Shown here: piece after piece, positions 18,311 to 22,352 of the stretch
How the letters are laid out: every line of letters begins with the position of its first letter
Position numbering within the stretch: position 1 is the first letter of the stretch
Assembly: GCA_903772945.1 (NCBI GenBank)
Contig: CAICTM010001807.1
Span: 1-22,352 of the forward strand
Reading direction: 5' to 3'
Origin: Seminavis robusta
Lineage: Eukaryota; Bacillariophyta; Bacillariophyceae; Naviculales; Naviculaceae
DNA length: 22,352 bases
The notes under the pieces: generated by a model
What the model saw: only the letters and a program-made list of their open reading frames with translations
Database searches by the model: none
Told to the model about the DNA's origin: nothing
Program-made: the position numbers and the translations under genes

Positions 18311-19369
18311 CTATAGATCAGGTTCATCCTGCTTTTCCGATAGAGGATCCACCACTTCCCCCTCTGCAAGATCCACTTGAAATCCAATCTCCTTCAAGAC
18401 GGATTCAATTTGTGCTCCCGTCATGGGATAGTTGACTCGTGTCGATGTATTGTCTGGATCCTCTTCCTTGCCCACTCCAAATTTCACCCGTTTCTGACAT
18501 TGAAACGGAGGACCACTTATTGCCTCCTGTTTCTCCAATTTCTGCCGTTTCTCCTCCGCCTTGCCAATGGCTTGTCGGATACCTGCCCAATACCGATTGT
18601 ACGCTTGGGTTGCCTCTTCCAGAGCCGCGTCAGTGCATTCCTCGCGACGATGATGACGACAAGACTTGTGATAGTCCACCACCATGGTACGGTCCCGGTC
18701 GTCCACTCCGGCCCACAACGCCAAACTATCCGGAAAATTGGTCACTTGGGTACCATCGTCATGAATTCGAATGGGTGGAGAAGGAATATGACTGGCAGCA
18801 TTGAAATAGACTGCTGTCACCAAGGGAATGGCAACCTTGTCAATCTTTTTCTTACTGGCACGATGTTGTTGTCGAATATGGGTCGTCAAAAAGTCTCTCA
18901 CCAGGGAATGTGTTTCCTCCGCTTCTAGTTCAATCATGCCGGTATCCGGTGTCATACTCAAATGTCGTGGTTCATGGTTCAGAACAGACATGACTTGTCG
19001 GGCATCCACGAGATAGATCCAATATTCATTGGCGTGTTCCTGACAACCACTGGCAAACACGTTGGGATTAATCACAGCCCGATCCGTCTCGGTATATTCA
19101 CGCCATCCCTCTTGCATCAAATCCAAAAAGGCCTTGTACCCACGCACCAATCCACGGCCCAAAAAGATGGCCTTCACTACTTCGTCCTCCAAACTGCCTT
19201 GGTTATAGTGCAGCTTGTCGTGTGCTGGAAAGCCTTCTTGCAAACCTCCCGACACTCCAATCATAATGTAGTAGTTGTTGTTGTGAGTATCATCTTCTGT
19301 CGAACGGACCAGTGGTATCAAAAGAACCAAAGTCACTGCTAAGCGGAGGTAACCACAGAGTCTCATCAT
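18311..19369 (-). CDS. Secreted orphan protein, 352 residues
   Basis: Single-exon frame starting at a double ATG. A hydrophobic N-terminus (about 9-21, LRLAVTLVLLIPL) followed by RSTEDD looks like a signal peptide cleaved near residue 23. The rest is soluble and mixed charged. It contains only three cysteines after the signal (C109, C237, C245) before C291, a GVSGGLQEG glycine turn (38-46), a KKKIDK basic patch, and a helical charged segment (about 248-283) that could form a coiled coil. I do not recognise the family. It could be an extracellular or endomembrane protein. It converges with the cysteine hydrolase (141 bases between stops) and diverges from the Cys-rich gene at 20242. Confidence 0.8.
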   Translation of the reverse strand: MMRLCGYLRLAVTLVLLIPLVRSTEDDTHNNNYYIMIGVSGGLQEGFPAHDKLHYNQGSLEDEVVKAIFLGRGLVRGYKAFLDLMQEGWREYTETDRAVINPNVFASGCQEHANEYWIYLVDARQVMSVLNHEPRHLSMTPDTGMIELEAEETHSLVRDFLTTHIRQQHRASKKKIDKVAIPLVTAVYFNAASHIPSPPIRIHDDGTQVTNFPDSLALWAGVDDRDRTMVVDYHKSCRHHRREECTDAALEEATQAYNRYWAGIRQAIGKAEEKRQKLEKQEAISGPPFQCQKRVKFGVGKEEDPDNTSTRVNYPMTGAQIESVLKEIGFQVDLAEGEVVDPLSEKQDEPDL

Positions 19370-20241
19370 CTTCTCTGTCTCGCGTCGATACTATAATAGA
19401 TCCAGGGTTTGCTCTACTATGACACGCAGAGAGCTGAACCGAATGTTCTGAGACTCATCTTTTCTTGGATTTTGGATCTTACCCGAAGCCGCCAAAGCTA
19501 CGATTACGTCACGGTATTGTGAGGTGAGGCCTGGCTGCCGAAGCATAGCGGTACAAGCTCAACCGGAAGCAAGCAGAAAATCAAAGCAAGAAGAGACGAT
19601 TCGTTACGGGGAGTCTTTTACTAGCTATCGTAGCTAGGAGCAAGATGAGTGCATTGTACGAAGCTGTTCCCTTTCCAGCAACGAAACGAAGCACTGATGG
19701 AATGTAGTTGACACAAAAGGGCTGTCTCTCTGTTGACAACCTCGAAGAACAAATTCCCAGCATTACCCTGCAGGGTTTTTCATGAGCCGACTACATGTAG
19801 TTAACATGGATGTAACTACAGTGCCGGTAGGTGATTTAGCCAGCCCAAGGTTGCAGCGAAGCCAAAACTTCGGCACTTCAGACACGCGAAAAACACACAT
19901 CTTGCTTTGTTGCTTGATACTTGAGACGACTTCATTAGTTGAAAGGACGGCAAAGCGCGAGGAGGAACAGCATAGCAAACAGCCCAATCTAGGTCTACAA
20001 GCAAGTGGTATCGTACATTATCCCAACGTACCATAGTCGACCTGTTTCACCCACCAAGCGCGAATGATGAATTGGGAAGCGACCACCCCACTCCAGAGTG
20101 TGACTCGACTCGACTCAAGCTGGTGAGAACGTGAGACAGGCACTCAGAGCAATTCTCCTGCCCACAGGAAGCTCACAAAACGAAACAAAAGCAAACAAGC
20201 AAACAAACCCCAAACACTATATCCAAAACAAACAAACAACC
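19370..20241. promoter_or_regulatory. Divergent intergenic region, orphan/Cys-rich genes
   Basis: 872 bases between divergent start codons of two predicted secreted proteins, so it holds both promoters. The last ~75 bases before the right-hand ATG are rich in A and C (repeated AAACAAAC), typical of a 5' leader. No motif beyond that was recognised. Confidence 0.5.
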
Positions 20242-20691
20242 ATGAAATCCATTACCAAGACTATCGTTCTCCTCCTCTCCGCCGTTGCTCTCACTAGCGC
20301 TTCTCCCTGCAGGAGCAACACGAGCTGCAACAGTTGTTTGAATGACAGTGCCAACTGCGCCTGGTTTGACGGTGCCTGTGAGGCCGATTGCTTTGCCATT
20401 GCCGATGCCAGCTGCTACGCTCCATCCAACTTTCCGCAACTCGATTCCCAACAAATTTGTTGGTTGTACCAGACGGACAAGACGAATGAAGCTCGCTGCT
20501 CCAAACCGACCAACTGTGGTGATTGTACCACAACTCAGAAAGTGGACGACAGTGGAGCTTGCACATGGTATACCGGTGCCCATGGCGGCTGGTGTGGAGC
20601 TGGAGGTTGCACGTGGGGTGGAAAGTGTGGAGTTTCCAAACCTGAGGGTTGCCGTGCCCACAGGGCCCTTGGCAATGGATTGGTTCTCTAG
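20242..20691 (+). CDS. Small secreted Cys-rich protein with two PSI-like repeats
   Basis: 149 residues starting at the ATG after an A-rich leader; the open frame extends further upstream but without signal-peptide character. Residues 1-20 form a clear signal peptide with likely cleavage after LTSA. The mature part has 16 cysteines (23, 29, 32, 39, 46, 50, 58, 73, 86, 92, 95, 107, 118, 123, 129, 137). Two blocks repeat the spacing C-x5-C-x2-C followed by CAWF (39-42) or CTWY (107-110), resembling PSI (plexin-semaphorin-integrin) folds. The second block has longer loops rich in Gly. It is probably an extracellular, cell-wall or secretory-pathway protein. No enzymatic motif is seen. The stop codon lies in a 16-bp GCTA palindrome. 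Confidence 0.85.
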   Translation: MKSITKTIVLLLSAVALTSASPCRSNTSCNSCLNDSANCAWFDGACEADCFAIADASCYAPSNFPQLDSQQICWLYQTDKTNEARCSKPTNCGDCTTTQKVDDSGACTWYTGAHGGWCGAGGCTWGGKCGVSKPEGCRAHRALGNGLVL

Positions 20692-20701
20692 CTAGCTAGA
20701 G
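20686..20701. repeat. 16-bp GCTA palindrome spanning the stop codon
   Basis: CTCTAGCTAGCTAGAG is a perfect palindrome that contains the TAG stop of the Cys-rich gene at 20689-20691. Confidence 0.85.
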
Positions 20702-22352
20702 ATACGGTAGGAATACAGAGTGTGCGTCGGCCAAGGTATATATAGATGAGATAGAGACAGCTTACTACGGCCGAAGGTAGAGATTAGATAAATATATAGT
20801 TTGCCAAAAGAGATGCACCAGCTACACCGCAGTACTAGTAGTAGTTCAACGTCAGAACCCAAAACAAATCGGCAGACTGGTCGCACAGTACAGCGTAAAC
20901 CATAAAACGCGACAAATATGTGACCACTTAATTGACAGGGTAAGGGCTTATCTCTTTCTAGGTACGATTGAGCGCGGAGAAGGCAAGTGGGTGGTTGATT
21001 CTTGAAAAGGGGATCTCGTGGTGTTAAACATTTCGTAGCGTCTATAATTCTTGTTTATGACCCATGAGAACCACTGGAGAATGTATTAATAAATATTTTG
21101 TAACGACTCTAAATCCGACTTGCGAGAAATGACCCGAGCTGGTTGCATTTCTTTTTAAAAATAATGAGTGGTTGAGTGGAAGCTTTCGTGCAAGAAAGGG
21201 AAACAGGCATGCCGGGCGTGCCAGATTGACGCCGGGGGTGACGATTCGACCAAAGCATTTTTATGGTACTTACGAGAAGAGCAGCCTGCCGTCACACCGT
21301 TGCTCACAGCTCAACGCAATCACAATTTGGGTTCCCTCGGTCAGACCGTTGGAGCGATCAACTAACTTTCCAATTCTCCGCGTCCTCGTTCTTCCACTTT
21401 CAACCATGTTATCCTTCTTCCGTCTTACCATGACACTTCAATGTATCGTACTGGTCGGTGTATCCTCAACGGAGACGTCAGAGGCTCCATTATGCTGGGA
21501 AACTCCCGAGTTGATCGAGTTGACCGTTAACTTCAGCCATTCACGAAACCGGTAGATGATTATTCTTTCTTCTTGACACTCCCCACAGCTTCATGCCTCT
21601 GCTTTTCGATTGCAACTCAGGCAGACGGTTCCTTCTGAATGCTACAGTATCGTACCAAGGCAGAGAAGACCCTTTGTGATCTCTTTGGTAGCTACAACGA
21701 CACGACTTTACTACTATCTCGAACCTTCGCCGACGTTTCCGTTTTGCTTTCCGTTTGCCAAAGTTCACGAGAAACCGTTTTGAAACAACCTTGTTTTGAT
21801 GTTGACACCTTTTTCGATTTTGAGGTGGTCTTGCCAAAAAGTTGTCGCAGAAAAGAAACGGTTGCGCTTTGGCCAAAGAGAAAGAGAAAGAAAGCCAGTT
21901 TCACTCAACAACACAACGAACAAACAACTTCTTCGACAAACGACAAACTTCTTCAACAACAAAGCAATGCACGACGACGACGTATCGCCCACTCTTTGGC
22001 CAGCAACCAACCGCCACGGCTTCTTCTAGTCCATCCATCGTCTTGCGGCGGTTCGTCCTCGTGCAAGGCAACGGTCAGTTCCTCATCCAGTCTCATCCAT
22101 CAACAAACATACAGGTACGGTCCGCTAGTGAACCAGCATGCAAAAGCATGTCACCAGAGTTCGGAGTTCATTTGATCTGTTTTCCGAGGCTGTTCCTCTA
22201 CCCCTTTGCTGAATGAAAGTGGCATGCATGCATGCATGCATGCATGCATGCATGCGGCAATTTCATTTTGCTCTCAGCTCAAGTCTAACCTCTTTCTTGG
22301 TCCATTCTGCTTTATCATTAGGAACACAAGAAGATATCAACGCAGCCAACCC
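20692..22352. other. Right-hand region without a supported gene
   Basis: 1.66 kb. An open frame from an ATG near 21406 (49 codons, hydrophobic start) is too short to call. From about 21880 the sequence is rich in CAACAA/TTCTTC, like a 5' leader. A GT donor at 22115 (ACAG|GTACGG) and an AG at 22320-22321 could bound a 207-nt leader intron of a gene continuing past the right edge. This is tentative. Confidence 0.35.
22222..22255. repeat. GCAT microsatellite, about 8.5 units
   Basis: Perfect tandem GCAT repeat, self-complementary and able to form a hairpin. It lies inside the tentative leader intron 22115-22321. Confidence 0.95.

Noticed and set aside
20173..20661. 162-codon open frame antisense to the Cys-rich gene
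   Set aside because: Low-complexity Ser/Thr/Gly translation; the sense strand has a signal peptide and regular Cys spacing.
21406..21555. 49-codon frame with a hydrophobic N-terminus
   Set aside because: Could encode a short secreted peptide, but there is no supporting leader, splice or homology signal.

Overview
The window looks like nuclear DNA from a stramenopile alga, most likely a diatom. Genes lie on both strands without operons. They are interrupted by short GT-AG introns of about 92-138 nt, and the gaps hold many short repeats (GGTACC/GTAC clusters, GCTA tracts, palindromes). The species cannot be told from the sequence alone. No rRNA, tRNA, CRISPR or autonomous transposon was seen.

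Layout, left to right. (1) 1-1396: repeat-rich non-coding DNA. It holds a GC-rich hairpin, a cluster of TTTCTCAT direct and inverted repeats, GGTACC-type repeats, and a degenerate tandem duplication just upstream of the first gene. (2) 1397-3467 (+): three-exon nucleobase-permease-like gene P1. (3) 3778-5565 (-): gene A, a disordered Ser/Arg-rich protein with tandem repeats. (4) 6427-8676 (-): four-exon permease P2. (5) 9397-11070 (-): gene B, a second disordered protein distantly related to A. (6) 11071-14280: 3.2 kb with no convincing gene, containing a second foldback element related to the one at 265-360. (7) 14281-16614 (-): five-exon permease P3, closely related to P2. (8) 17333-18169 (+): two-exon isochorismatase-like cysteine hydrolase (biuret hydrolase/RutB-like). 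(9) 18311-19369 (-): secreted orphan protein. (10) 20242-20691 (+): small secreted Cys-rich protein with two PSI-like repeats. (11) 20692-22352: no supported gene; possibly the 5' leader of a gene beyond the right edge.

The central feature is a local expansion of NCS2/AzgA-like permeases alternating with the disordered A/B proteins. On the minus strand the order P3, B, P2, A reads as two copies of a two-gene unit (permease followed by disordered protein). P1 is an older, inverted relative with entirely different introns. P2 and P3 share patches of perfect identity that run from an exon into an intron, which suggests recent gene conversion. A cysteine amidohydrolase next to the permeases fits a locus for uptake and breakdown of nitrogen-rich nucleobase-like compounds, but this link is inference from position.

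Exon structures were assembled by eye from splice signals, reading-frame continuity and alignment of the paralogues. The permease and hydrolase calls rest on recognised motifs, not on searches.
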